Shown in pieces: positions 1 to 9,163 of a stretch of 64,000 nucleotides of DNA (position 1 is its first letter; the number at the start of each line of letters is the position of its first letter). Made by a program: the position numbers and the translations under genes. The DNA is taken from contig NZ_PEEX01000001.1 of the NCBI RefSeq assembly GCF_002754245.1, positions 5,064,001-5,128,000 of the forward strand, read 5' to 3'. Under the pieces are notes generated by a model, which searched no databases, was not told the DNA's origin, and was given only the letters and a program-made list of their open reading frames with translations. Source of the DNA: Chryseobacterium sp. 52 (lineage in GTDB: Bacteria > Bacteroidota > Bacteroidia > Flavobacteriales > Weeksellaceae).

Positions 1-44
1 AAATAAAGTAATGATTTTCTCTATTGAAATAATATAATTTTATC

Positions 45-968
45 CTAGATCATAAACCATTCATTCACAAGACATGCAGCCAGCCTGGCCGTCCTCTCCT
101 GAATATCAAGAGAAGGATTCACTTCTGCCGCATCCAGTGCTATCAGTTTTTTACTTTTTAAAATATGTCTGTACCAATGCATAAAAGGTGTATCTGCAAA
201 GATACCATTATATGCCGAAGCAGAAACTCCCGGAGCGATTGATGCATTGAAAACATCCATACAAATGGTGAGATAGACGAAATCTACACTGTCCAGCAAT
301 TCATTGATCCGCTCATAAACCGAAGGAAGATTTTCAAAAAACAATTCATCTGCAAGGATATATTTCATCCCATACTGATGGGCGGTATCAAACAGTTTCA
401 GAGTATTTGAATTTCTTTGGATCCCGATATGGAGTGAATTGATCTGTCCCTCCTGTGCAATCTGCCAGAATCCGGTTCCGGAGCTTGCTCCTACTCCTTT
501 TTCAGGCTGTCTGTTGTCAAAATGAGCATCGATATTGATGATCCCGATCTTTTGTTCCGGAAAAGCTGTTTTTACTCCTAAATAATGAGCATAGGTAACT
601 TCATGTCCGCCTCCTAAAACAAGAGATTTCCCTCCTTTTAACAGGACTTTTGACACATTTTTAGCAAGACTGTTCTGGGTGGTTTCCAGATCCCCGTCTT
701 CACAGGTTACATTTCCGAAATCCAAAAGGGAAAAATCCGGGCGGATCACGGGAAAATTGGACATGTTTTTTCGGATTACATCAGGAGCATCTTTTGCACC
801 CTGACGTCCTTTATTCCTTCTTACGCCTTCATCTACGGCAAAACCATGCAGGACAAAATCGTCTGCTTTAATATTGTCGTAATTACGTTCTTCTTTAACT
901 CTTTGAAATATTCTGTGGAAAAGAAGTTCTTCTCCATCCAGTCTACCCTGCCAAATATTTTGAGACAT
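45..968 (-). CDS. hutG: Formimidoylglutamase (arginase/ureohydrolase fold)
   Basis: Cytoplasmic enzyme of histidine breakdown that hydrolyses N-formimidoyl-L-glutamate to glutamate and formamide. The 307-aa length fits the family. Metal-site motifs of the arginase fold are visible: GGGHE at about residues 119-123, DAHFD at 147-151, and CMDVFNASIAPGVSA at about 236-250. The last motif normally carries a DxD pair; here it reads D-V-F, so one usual metal ligand is absent. The start is the ATG at 968. hutI lies about 3.5 kb upstream on the same strand, with a DUF695 gene and a BCCT transporter between, which supports the Hut assignment over agmatinase or arginase. hutH and hutU are not in the window. 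Confidence 0.88.
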   Translation of the reverse strand: MSQNIWQGRLDGEELLFHRIFQRVKEERNYDNIKADDFVLHGFAVDEGVRRNKGRQGAKDAPDVIRKNMSNFPVIRPDFSLLDFGNVTCEDGDLETTQNSLAKNVSKVLLKGGKSLVLGGGHEVTYAHYLGVKTAFPEQKIGIINIDAHFDNRQPEKGVGASSGTGFWQIAQEGQINSLHIGIQRNSNTLKLFDTAHQYGMKYILADELFFENLPSVYERINELLDSVDFVYLTICMDVFNASIAPGVSASAYNGIFADTPFMHWYRHILKSKKLIALDAAEVNPSLDIQERTARLAACLVNEWFMI

Positions 969-1036
969 AATTTTTTAAAAATTCAATTTTGATTACACAC
1001 TTGTATTCAGTAAAGCTAAATAATATTGTTTAGATA

Positions 1037-1044
1037 CAAAACTA
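1037..1044 (-). promoter_or_regulatory. Candidate -7 box for hutG
   Basis: Reading the minus strand, TAGTTTTG matches the Bacteroidota -7 consensus TAnnTTTG and sits about 70 bases before the hutG start. I see no clear TTTG -33 element, so this is only a candidate. Confidence 0.35.
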
Positions 1045-1087
1045 CTTTCTTATGATAAAAATTTCATTTGGAAATAATAGATTCAGT

Positions 1088-3136
1088 CTAACCTTTTTTC
1101 TCATTAGCATTACTGCTGATGAACATTTCGTTGCGCTCTTCTGAAACAATTTCCAGAAACCGCTCATAATGCTTGAGTACATCAGAAATCAGTTCATTTT
1201 TTGTAAAATACTGCACATCATACCCTTCTCTTCCATCTCCAAAATAGGATCTTGGATAGTGGGTTTTCTTATCATCCAGATCGGGAAGGTTTTCTTCATT
1301 GATCATGTATTCAGAAACGGTTTTTATCTTGTTTTCAACTCCGTAGATAAAATTATTGACCACTCCCTGGTGAATTTCTATTTCTGTTCTTACAGGATTT
1401 TCGTACTGGTTTATTTTCGCTTCAATTCCATTGGCTGCAAACTCCTGTTGCAGATCTGTAAAGGCTTCTTTTGTTTTAACCTGAATAAAATGATCTACTG
1501 AGGAATTATCTTTAAAGGAAACTATATTTTTTAAACGCTCCTTCCAAAATTCGCCTGACCATGGGACGGTTGAGGCAGAAAAACTGGTGTCATAATATTT
1601 CTGGTCAATGATCAATCCCTTAATCAGACTTACTATAAATAAGAGGATTATGATTGAAAAGGGCAATGCCGTAATCAAAGTCATGCTTTGAAGTGCTTTT
1701 AATCCTCCGGCATTTAACAGTAAAAGAGAAAGCATAGCGAGTAAAATACCCCAGAATACAATCTGCCATTTGGGAGATTTAGCAGAATTTTTAGTCGCGA
1801 TACTATTCATAACAAATATTCCCGAATCGGCGGAGGTCACAAAGAAAATAATAATGATGGCAATCACAAAAAATCCGGTCAGAGTTGACAAAGGCATATA
1901 TTCTAAAAACCGGAACATCAATGCATCAGGATCAGATGCCAACTGGCTTAATTTTCCATGAGCTACATTCAGATCGAACCAGATCGCACTGTTTCCGAAC
2001 ACGGACATCCAGATAAAATTGAATAATGTAGGAAGTACTAAGACTGCCAGAATAAATTCTCTGATGGTACGCCCTTTTGAAATTCTTGCAATAAATAATC
2101 CTACATAAGGCGACCATGAAATCCACCACGCCCAGTATAAAATAGTCCAGTCATAAAACCATGGTAATGTATTTTTTTCGTAAACATGGGTATTGAAGGT
2201 AAGGTTAAAGAAATTATTGATATAGTTTCCCAATCCATCTGTAAAGCTTCCTATCAAATATACTGTCGGTCCTAATATCAGTACAAAAAGTAAGAGGACA
2301 ATCACACTCATTACATTAATGTTACTTAAAATCTTTACGCCTTTATCCACTCCGCTAATCGCTGAAAAAACGGATAGAGAAATAAGACTGATCACAATAA
2401 TCACCTGATTATTAAAACTGTTTTCAGCGGTGATATGAAGTATATTTAATCCTGAACTGATCTGTACCACTCCAAATCCTAAAGTAGTGGTCAATCCGAA
2501 GAAAGTACAGCATAATGCAAATACATCAATTGCATTTCCCCATTTGCCGTTAATCTTATCTTTCAGCAATGGATAAAAGCAGCTTCGCAATGAAAGCGGC
2601 AGCCTGTACCGGTAAGCAAAGTAAGATAAGGAAAGTCCTACCACTCCATAAATAGCCCAGGCATGAATTCCCCAGTGAAAAAAGGTATATAATTGTGCCT
2701 GCTTGGCTCTGCTCACGTAATGATTATCAGCAAAAGCTTCGGAAGAATAATGCTGCATAGGTTCTGCCACACTAAAATAAATCAGTCCTATTCCCATTCC
2801 TGCTGCAAACAGCATTGAAATCCAGGAAAAAAAGGAGTATTCCGGCTTACTGTCATTAGCACCCAGCTTTATATTCGCATATTTACTGAACAGCAGGTAC
2901 ACTAAAAAGATCACAAACAGAGTGACTACCCAGACATATACCCAATTCAGATTAATAAATATAAACTGTTTAATCTCGTTTAAAATATTTTCCGTGGGTT
3001 TAGGATACAGAGCCGAAAGAAAACATGTTCCGATAATAAAAATGAGACTTGGAATAGTAACACCCTTATTGAAAGTAGACTTTAGATTTTTAAATTTCAT
3101 CACCTTATTATTTCGTAATTTAATATTAACAGACAC
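1088..3136 (-). CDS. BCCT-family transporter (betaine/choline/carnitine type)
   Basis: Inner-membrane secondary transporter of the betaine-choline-carnitine family, 682 aa. About twelve hydrophobic segments fill residues 25-510. Signature stretches are GMGIGLIYFSVAEPM near residue 113 and a tryptophan-rich segment (YWAWWISWSPYVGLF) near residue 335, followed by ARISKGRTIREF. A hydrophilic C-terminal extension of about 170 residues resembles the long tails of BetT/BetP-like members, which act in osmotic control in characterised homologues. The substrate cannot be read from sequence. Its place between hut genes makes a quaternary or zwitterionic nutrient plausible, but this is inference. The gene stands alone, with 119 bases to hutG and 211 to the DUF695 gene. 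Confidence 0.9.
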   Translation of the reverse strand: MSVNIKLRNNKVMKFKNLKSTFNKGVTIPSLIFIIGTCFLSALYPKPTENILNEIKQFIFINLNWVYVWVVTLFVIFLVYLLFSKYANIKLGANDSKPEYSFFSWISMLFAAGMGIGLIYFSVAEPMQHYSSEAFADNHYVSRAKQAQLYTFFHWGIHAWAIYGVVGLSLSYFAYRYRLPLSLRSCFYPLLKDKINGKWGNAIDVFALCCTFFGLTTTLGFGVVQISSGLNILHITAENSFNNQVIIVISLISLSVFSAISGVDKGVKILSNINVMSVIVLLLFVLILGPTVYLIGSFTDGLGNYINNFFNLTFNTHVYEKNTLPWFYDWTILYWAWWISWSPYVGLFIARISKGRTIREFILAVLVLPTLFNFIWMSVFGNSAIWFDLNVAHGKLSQLASDPDALMFRFLEYMPLSTLTGFFVIAIIIIFFVTSADSGIFVMNSIATKNSAKSPKWQIVFWGILLAMLSLLLLNAGGLKALQSMTLITALPFSIIILLFIVSLIKGLIIDQKYYDTSFSASTVPWSGEFWKERLKNIVSFKDNSSVDHFIQVKTKEAFTDLQQEFAANGIEAKINQYENPVRTEIEIHQGVVNNFIYGVENKIKTVSEYMINEENLPDLDDKKTHYPRSYFGDGREGYDVQYFTKNELISDVLKHYERFLEIVSEERNEMFISSNANEKKG

Positions 3137-3347
3137 CTGGCATAGCCCTGGCTGAAGTACTCAAAGAATAATATGACTGCTTTATTTTCCTTATCAAGGA
3201 GTGTACTTAAGAACTATAGAAAGTTACTGTTTTTTTGAAAGATTGAACAGTAACGAGTGCACAATATAAGGAAACTTATATAAAAAAATAAAAATCAAGG
3301 CTGCTATTCCGTCTCATTCGTCTGCCCTGACTTACTGAAAATATGCT

Positions 3348-4442
3348 TTAACTGACATTATAGTGTTCAAAACTTTGCCAGTATTTATCCTTATAAATTT
3401 CAAGTGAAATTTTATACTGAGGGTTTTCTTTTATGATCTGATCGAAGACTTTTGAGGGTTGTCTGAAATCTTTGCTGGCAAAATAAATACTTTTACAACT
3501 GTCGGCTGTTTCTCTTCCAATATACAGATGGCCATTTTCGGGAGCCAGAACTTCTACGGCATAATCTTCGATGATGTTCATGGTATTATAATCTTTTTCT
3601 TCGGGGAAACCATCATTTCTGTTCCCATCATAAGAAATCTTCAGCACGGAGATCCATGGATACGACGCTTTTGCATTATATTTCAGCAAAGAAGCATTCA
3701 CTGTGGCCATAAGTGGCATTCCGTTTTCCAAAGTTGCTTCAAGAAGGGAAAACTGATCTTCGCTTTCCAACTTCATATCTTTATACTTTTCCGTAAATTC
3801 CCTTTCTCTCCAGAGAAGAAATTCTTTTAGCTTTTCTATCGGAATAAGTTCTTTTTCAGCTTCATTTTTACCAATAACACTAAAAGTATCAATCTGAGTG
3901 GCAAAATTTAATTCCCCTAAGAAATTATCCAGAAAAATACAGATTCCTGTTGTGGCTGAACTTCTGTTTTCCTCATTCAGGTCATTATAGACGAAAGCAA
4001 GATCGATCTCATCCGGATACCCGTCTATTTCAGTGGAGTAAAAGTAGATATTGTCTTTTGTGAACTCGCAGTCATTCATCCGGATTCCTACGTTTTCAAT
4101 ATCTGTTTCAGGCTTAAGGGCAGTTATTTTCCAGCGATCCATCTTTGGGGCAGCGGCAACAAGTTCCTCAGCAAAAATCATTTTTTTAATATCACCTTCT
4201 ACTGTAATGATAAGCTCTGCCGTATGGTCATCAGACATTCCTGAGAGAAAATAATACCCTCCATTTACCATGGAAAGCTCCGGAGCCATAACATCAAAAA
4301 ACTGTTCTTCAATATGTTCTCTGTTTTTAACAACTTCAAAAAATGTTTTCTCTTTTGTCAAAAACCAATCCCAAAACTCTTTATAAGTTCTGACTGTTTT
4401 TTCCGGCTGTTTTTTACCCAGAATCTTATCAAAAATGCCCAT
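3348..4442 (-). CDS. DUF695-like protein in the hut cluster
   Basis: A 364-aa soluble protein with no signal peptide or membrane segment. The first 130 residues (start MGIFDKILGKK, then a tryptophan-rich stretch and a VAAAPKMDRWKI segment) resemble the DUF695 family, which has no known biochemical role. The rest is acidic and resembles no domain I can name. It starts 3 bases after the hutI stop on the same strand, so the two are almost certainly cotranscribed. This could be chance operon membership. The family name is a recollection from sequence style, not a search result. Confidence 0.7.
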   Translation of the reverse strand: MGIFDKILGKKQPEKTVRTYKEFWDWFLTKEKTFFEVVKNREHIEEQFFDVMAPELSMVNGGYYFLSGMSDDHTAELIITVEGDIKKMIFAEELVAAAPKMDRWKITALKPETDIENVGIRMNDCEFTKDNIYFYSTEIDGYPDEIDLAFVYNDLNEENRSSATTGICIFLDNFLGELNFATQIDTFSVIGKNEAEKELIPIEKLKEFLLWREREFTEKYKDMKLESEDQFSLLEATLENGMPLMATVNASLLKYNAKASYPWISVLKISYDGNRNDGFPEEKDYNTMNIIEDYAVEVLAPENGHLYIGRETADSCKSIYFASKDFRQPSKVFDQIIKENPQYKISLEIYKDKYWQSFEHYNVS

Positions 4443-4445
4443 ATT

Positions 4446-5672
4446 CTAATGAATTTGAGTTCCACTGATATATACATGCTCTGCATTCAAACTCCCTTGA
4501 TTGTAAAGTACATTCTGGAAATTATCGGTTTTAAACGTTACAAAGTCTGCTTTTTTTCCAACTTCCAGATTCCCTCTGTCTTCCAGTCCTAATGCATACG
4601 CAGCACGGAATGTCATTCCCGCCAACACCTCAGCCGTTGTTAATTTTTCAAACGTTGCTAAAATAGAAGCCTGGGTAATTAAATTTCCCATTGGTGCTGA
4701 TCCCGGATTCCAGTCGCTGGCAATGGCTACGATTGCTCCTGCATCGAGTAATTTTCTGGCGGGTGTAAATTTTTCGCCCAATCCTAAACTTGCTCCCGGC
4801 AGTGCTGTAGCAACTGTATCTGATTGTGCTAAAAACTCAATATCTTCATCAATAGTAGCTTCCAGATGGTCTGCAGATTTCGCTCCTACTTCCACGGCAA
4901 TTCTGGAACTTCCTGGTGTAAACTGGTCTGCATGAACGGTAATATCAAAACCTAAATCCTTAGTTTTAAGTAAAAACTCTTTACTTTCTTCCGGTTGGAA
5001 TGCAGACTTTTCAATGAAGATATCTACACGCTGAGCCAATTCTTCTTCTTTTACTTTAGGTAAAATTTCTGTAAGAATATAATTTAAGTATTCTGTGTTG
5101 CTTCCTTCAAAATCTCGGGGTTTCAGGTGAGCAGAAAGACAGGTAGGAACCAATTGAGCTTCTGTCTGAACTTGTGCTTTTTTAATGATTCTGAGCATTT
5201 TCAACTCATTTTCTACATCTAGTCCGTAACCGCTTTTTATTTCAATAGTTGTAATTCCTAATGAAACCAGAAATCCTATTCTTTCCAGCAAGGTTTTTAA
5301 TAATTCTTCTTCTGAAGCACTTCTTGTGTGCTGTACGGAACTCCAGATTCCACCACCGCTTTCAGCAATTTCAAGATATGTTTTCCCTGCGTTACGCATC
5401 GCAAAATCATTGGCGCGGTTTCCTCCAAAACAGATATGGGTATGAGAATCTACAAATCCGGGAAGAACAATCTGTTCACCTTCAATCGTTTCAATCTCTA
5501 TATTTTGATTTTTGGATTTCAATGCATCAAAATTTCCAACTTCCTGAATTTTATTATCTTTCACGACAATTCCTCCATCTACAATAACTTCTATTTGTTC
5601 ATCGGAAAGTTTTCCTCTTAATGGAAGATTGGCTAATGTTACGATCTGCTTGAAAGGTCCTATTAATTTCAT
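4446..5672 (-). CDS. hutI: Imidazolonepropionase
   Basis: Cytoplasmic amidohydrolase-superfamily enzyme that opens 4-imidazolone-5-propionate to N-formimidoyl-L-glutamate, the step before HutG. It has 408 aa, the usual size. The metal-binding motif PGFVDSHTHICFGG puts the HxH pair at residues 78 and 80. Further family features are the IEIKSGYGLD stretch, HADQF near residue 247, and ASDWNPGSAP near residue 325. The start ATG at 5672 gives a standard N-terminus. It heads the short hutI-DUF695 unit and is divergent from ruvB. Confidence 0.96.
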   Translation of the reverse strand: MKLIGPFKQIVTLANLPLRGKLSDEQIEVIVDGGIVVKDNKIQEVGNFDALKSKNQNIEIETIEGEQIVLPGFVDSHTHICFGGNRANDFAMRNAGKTYLEIAESGGGIWSSVQHTRSASEEELLKTLLERIGFLVSLGITTIEIKSGYGLDVENELKMLRIIKKAQVQTEAQLVPTCLSAHLKPRDFEGSNTEYLNYILTEILPKVKEEELAQRVDIFIEKSAFQPEESKEFLLKTKDLGFDITVHADQFTPGSSRIAVEVGAKSADHLEATIDEDIEFLAQSDTVATALPGASLGLGEKFTPARKLLDAGAIVAIASDWNPGSAPMGNLITQASILATFEKLTTAEVLAGMTFRAAYALGLEDRGNLEVGKKADFVTFKTDNFQNVLYNQGSLNAEHVYISGTQIH

Positions 5673-5719
5673 TTATCTTAGATTAAAGCTACAGCTTGTT
5701 TATAATTAATTTTTCAACT

Positions 5720-5727
5720 CAAAAATA
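5720..5727 (-). promoter_or_regulatory. Candidate -7 box for hutI
   Basis: Minus-strand TATTTTTG fits TAnnTTTG and lies about 48 bases before the hutI ATG. No convincing -33 element is present at the usual spacing. Confidence 0.4.
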
Positions 5728-5848
5728 CTTAAAATATCTCAATTTATTAAATCTTAAATCGTCTGATTCTCCACATCTGGCTTTATCTCAAGCTTTTTTC
5801 AATCCTTGAATTTTATCATTCCGAGCCCCAATCTTAACCTAAATTCCC

Positions 5849-5856
5849 TATCTTTG
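5849..5856 (+). promoter_or_regulatory. -7 promoter box for the ruvB operon
   Basis: TATCTTTG is a perfect match to the Bacteroidota -7 element and ends 19 bases before the ruvB ATG at 5876. It would drive the four-gene run ruvB to coaE. A -33 TTTG at normal spacing is not evident. Confidence 0.6.
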
Positions 5857-5875
5857 AAGTAAATGAAATGAATTA

Positions 5876-6898
5876 ATGCCAGATTTTTTACATCCAGATA
5901 AGGAAAACTACTCGCATGAAGAGCTTATGCAGGAGGAGCAGATCCGTCCCCAGAGTTTTAAAGACTTTGCCGGGCAGAGAAAAACTTTGGAAAACCTTGA
6001 AGTTTTTGTCAGTGCCGCCAAAAGACGGGGTGGAGCTCTTGATCATGTTCTTCTGCACGGTCCACCGGGTCTGGGTAAAACAACTTTAGCCAACATTATT
6101 GCCAATGAACTTGGGGTAAGCTGCAAGATTACTTCCGGTCCTGTTCTGGATAAACCGGGAAGTTTAGCTGGTTTATTGACGAATCTGGAGGAAAATGATG
6201 TTCTTTTTATCGATGAGATCCACCGTCTTTCTCCCATTGTGGAAGAATATCTGTATTCTGCCATGGAAGATTATAAGATAGACATTATGCTGGAAACCGG
6301 CCCTAACGCGAGAAGCGTTCAGATCGGCCTGAATCCTTTTACTTTGGTAGGAGCAACAACAAGAAGCGGAATGCTGACAAAACCTATGCTTGCCAGATTT
6401 GGGATTCAAAGCAGACTGGAATATTATTCGGTTGAACTTTTATCAATGATCATTCAGAGAAGTTCAAGGGTTTTGGGATGTAAAATTTATGAAGATGCAG
6501 CAATAGAGATTGCAAGAAGAAGCCGTGGAACTCCCAGAATTGCCAATGCTTTGCTAAGAAGGGTACGCGATTTTGCAGAGATCAAAGGGAACGGAGAAAT
6601 TGAGATCAACATTACAAAATATGCTTTGAACTCTCTTAATGTAGATGAATTTGGTTTAGATGAAATGGATAATAAAATCATGCGTGTCATGATTGAAAAC
6701 TTCAAGGGGAAACCTGTAGGAATTTCTGCACTGGCAACTTCCATTGCTGAAAATCCTGAAACTCTGGAAGAAGTGTATGAACCGTTCTTGATTCAGGAAG
6801 GATTCATCATCAGAACCCCGAGAGGAAGAGAAGTTACAGACAAAGCATATCAACATTTAAATATATCCAGACCTAGAAGTCCTGGAGAATTATTTTAG
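5876..6898 (+). CDS. ruvB: Holliday junction branch migration helicase RuvB
   Basis: ATP-driven motor of the RuvAB complex, which moves Holliday junctions during recombinational repair. It has 340 aa, the normal length. Walker A GPPGLGKT is at residues 62-69, Walker B with DEIH at about 113-116, and the sensor/arginine-finger region [18 protein letters not shown] near residue 160-178. A winged-helix C-terminus ends in RPRSPGELF. The start is ATG at 5876. The next gene follows after 6 bases, so ruvB leads an operon with paiB-like, MBL-fold and coaE genes. ruvA is not adjacent. Confidence 0.98.
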   Translation: MPDFLHPDKENYSHEELMQEEQIRPQSFKDFAGQRKTLENLEVFVSAAKRRGGALDHVLLHGPPGLGKTTLANIIANELGVSCKITSGPVLDKPGSLAGLLTNLEENDVLFIDEIHRLSPIVEEYLYSAMEDYKIDIMLETGPNARSVQIGLNPFTLVGATTRSGMLTKPMLARFGIQSRLEYYSVELLSMIIQRSSRVLGCKIYEDAAIEIARRSRGTPRIANALLRRVRDFAEIKGNGEIEINITKYALNSLNVDEFGLDEMDNKIMRVMIENFKGKPVGISALATSIAENPETLEEVYEPFLIQEGFIIRTPRGREVTDKAYQHLNISRPRSPGELF

Positions 6899-6904
6899 CA
6901 ACCT

Positions 6905-7516
6905 ATGTTTATTCCTAAATTATACAGAAGTGAAGATTACAATCTGATGAAAGAAATCATCAGAGAAAATGCTTTTGCCTTACTGATTTCTTCCGTTGAA
7001 AAAATAAGAGCAACCCATTCTATGATGATGCTTAATGAAGATGATCCTGAGAATATATATGTGGAAACTCATATTTCCAAAGCTAACCCTCAGGCAAAAA
7101 CATTAAAAGACGGGGATGAAGTTCTCTGCGATTTTCTGGGTGCCCATGCTTATATTTCAAGCAGCTGGTATGATCATATGAATGTGTCTACATGGAATTA
7201 TGAAGCCGTACAGATTCATGGAAAAGTACAGCTGATGAATCATGACGAGCTTTATCAGCATCTGGAAAAACTGACTTCCAAGTATGAGAGTTTCCAGAAA
7301 TGCCCTGTGATGGTGAAGGATATGGGAAGGGAGTTTGTGGAGAAAGAAATGAAAGGTGCTTTCGGGATAAAAATAATTCCGACAGAAATATTTATCAACC
7401 AGAAACTTTCTCAGAACAGAAAGGATCATGATTTTCAAAATATCATTTCGGAGCTGGAAAATTCAGATGAGAACGGAAGAAAGATTGCTGAAAAAATGAA
7501 ATTAATACAGAAATAA
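6905..7516 (+). CDS. PaiB-like FMN-binding protein
   Basis: A 203-aa protein of the PaiB family (FMN-binding split-barrel fold), named after a Bacillus negative regulator of sporulation and protease genes. Typical family features are the N-terminal start MFIPKLYR, the THSMMMLNED and HISKANPQ stretches, and YISSSWYDHMNVSTWNYEAV at about residues 80-99, which resembles the flavin-binding region. Direct DNA binding is not evident, and the members probably act through flavin chemistry; the role here is unknown. It sits 6 bases after ruvB and 14 before the next gene, so it is cotranscribed. Confidence 0.85.
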   Translation: MFIPKLYRSEDYNLMKEIIRENAFALLISSVEKIRATHSMMMLNEDDPENIYVETHISKANPQAKTLKDGDEVLCDFLGAHAYISSSWYDHMNVSTWNYEAVQIHGKVQLMNHDELYQHLEKLTSKYESFQKCPVMVKDMGREFVEKEMKGAFGIKIIPTEIFINQKLSQNRKDHDFQNIISELENSDENGRKIAEKMKLIQK

Positions 7517-7530
7517 TAATCAAAATATAT

Positions 7531-8397
7531 ATGAAATTATATCCAATACAATGTGGAAAATTTAAACTGGACGGCGGCGCTATGTTCGGGGTCGTCCCAA
7601 AGAGTCTGTGGGAAAAGACTAATCCTGCAGACGAAAAAAACCTAATTGAACTGGGAACACGTTCCCTGCTTATAGAAGACGGCAAAAAACTGATCCTTGT
7701 AGACTGTGGTCTTGGCAATAAACAAGACGATAAATTCTTCGGGCATTACTCGCTTTGGGGAGATGATAATCTTGATAAAAATTTAAAGAAATACGGTTTT
7801 GTAAAAGAGGATATCACTGATATCTTCCTTACTCACCTTCATTTTGACCATTGCGGTGGTGCTATTGAGTGGAATGATGACAGAACGGGATACAGACCTG
7901 CATTTAAAAACGCACAGTTCTGGACAAATGAAAACCACTGGAAATGGGCTACAGAACCTAATCCAAGGGAAAAAGCAAGTTTCTTAAAGGAAAACATTCT
8001 TCCTATGCAGGAAAGCGGGCAGCTTAACTTTTTACCGCTTCCCACTACGGGAAATTATGGTTTTGCTCCTGATCTGAAAATGGATGTGATCTTTGTAGAC
8101 GGACATACGGAAAAGCAGATGCTTCCTGTCATCCAATATCAGGAAAAGACGATTGTGTTTGCAGCGGATCTTATTCCTACTGCAGGGCATATCAATCAGG
8201 TGTATGTAATGGGGTATGATACAAGACCTCTTTTGACCATGGAAGAAAAAGCAAAATTTCTGAAACAGTGTGTAGACAATGAATATTTGCTGTTTTTTGA
8301 ACATGATGCCAACAACGAGCTTGCCAGTCTTAAAATGACTGAAAAGGGAGTAAGATTGAATGAGATTCACAGTTTTAATGATGTTTTTGGATACTAA
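7531..8397 (+). CDS. MBL-fold metallo-hydrolase
   Basis: A 288-aa metallo-beta-lactamase-fold hydrolase. The zinc motif THLHFDHCGG lies at residues 101-110, with later metal ligands likely in FVDGHTEKQM and FAADLIPTAGH. No signal peptide is seen, so it is probably cytoplasmic. The layout resembles the AHL-lactonase/organophosphate-hydrolase-like branch, but that branch covers many activities and the substrate cannot be assigned. It is the third gene of the ruvB operon, 14 bases after the PaiB-like gene and 9 before the coaE ATG. Confidence 0.85.
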   Translation: MKLYPIQCGKFKLDGGAMFGVVPKSLWEKTNPADEKNLIELGTRSLLIEDGKKLILVDCGLGNKQDDKFFGHYSLWGDDNLDKNLKKYGFVKEDITDIFLTHLHFDHCGGAIEWNDDRTGYRPAFKNAQFWTNENHWKWATEPNPREKASFLKENILPMQESGQLNFLPLPTTGNYGFAPDLKMDVIFVDGHTEKQMLPVIQYQEKTIVFAADLIPTAGHINQVYVMGYDTRPLLTMEEKAKFLKQCVDNEYLLFFEHDANNELASLKMTEKGVRLNEIHSFNDVFGY

Positions 8398-8406
8398 TTT
8401 TTGATT

Positions 8407-9036
8407 ATGGAAGAATTACATTCAGAGACCCAGAAAGCAGAACCGGAACCGTCACCCAAGATCATTGGACTCACAGGTGGTATCGGTTCAGGAAAGACTA
8501 CCGTAGCCCATTTTATTGAAGAGTTTGGATTCCCGGTTTATTATTCAGACGACAGGGCTAAAACCATTGTGAATGACAATGAAGACCTTAAAATAAAAAT
8601 CAAAGAACTGCTGGGCGAGAAAGCCTACGATACCAATGGTCAGTATGACAGAAAGTTTGTTGCAGAAAAGGTTTTTAATAATAAAGAACAACTTCACGAA
8701 TTAAACGAAATCATTCATCCGGCAGTAAAGATCGATTTTGAAGAATGGCTGAAAAAACAGACTCAATATTTAGTCTTCAAAGAAACAGCCTTATTGTTTG
8801 AATTAAAGCTGAACAAACAGTGCTATAAATCTCTATTGGTCACCGCTGAAGATAATATCAGAGCCAAAAGAGTGATGGACAGAGATGGAAAAACATACCG
8901 CGAGGTAGAATCTGTCATGGAAAAGCAAATGCCTGAAAAGGATAAGATAAAAATGGCAGACTGTATTATTTACAACAACACAAATTTGGAGGATCTTAAG
9001 GAACAGACCGAAAGGATCATATTCAGTATTGAATAA
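8407..9036 (+). CDS. coaE: Dephospho-CoA kinase
   Basis: Last enzyme of coenzyme A synthesis; it phosphorylates the 3'-hydroxyl of dephospho-CoA using ATP. The P-loop GLTGGIGSGKTT is near residues 21-32. Further family landmarks are the YYSDDRAK region, NEIIHPAV and the RDGKTYREVESVMEKQMPE lid region. I start it at ATG 8407; an upstream TTG at 8401 would add two residues. The 209-aa length is slightly long because of about 17 extra polar N-terminal residues. It is the last gene of the ruvB operon and is followed directly by a terminator. Confidence 0.95.
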   Translation: MEELHSETQKAEPEPSPKIIGLTGGIGSGKTTVAHFIEEFGFPVYYSDDRAKTIVNDNEDLKIKIKELLGEKAYDTNGQYDRKFVAEKVFNNKEQLHELNEIIHPAVKIDFEEWLKKQTQYLVFKETALLFELKLNKQCYKSLLVTAEDNIRAKRVMDRDGKTYREVESVMEKQMPEKDKIKMADCIIYNNTNLEDLKEQTERIIFSIE

Positions 9037-9041
9037 ATAAA

Positions 9042-9074
9042 AACATCGTTAGAATTTTTCTAACGATGTTTTTT
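9042..9074 (+). terminator. Rho-independent terminator after coaE
   Basis: A 13-bp perfect stem (AACATCGTTAGAA paired with TTCTAACGATGTT) with a TTT loop, followed by a run of T. It begins 6 bases after the coaE stop. Confidence 0.9.
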
Positions 9075-9113
9075 AATGATAAAACTTTTCTAAACAGGAA
9101 GAGTTTCAGCAAT

Positions 9114-9144
9114 AAAATAGCCCTCAGCAATGAGGGCTATTTTT
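9114..9144 (-). terminator. Terminator after the large T9SS protease gene
   Basis: A stem of AAAATAGCCCTCA with its complement around a GCAA loop, 20 bases downstream of the minus-strand gene that ends at 9164. T-runs flank both sides, so it may work in both directions and back up the coaE terminator. Confidence 0.8.
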
Positions 9145-9163
9145 ATTTAAAATTGAAGGATTC

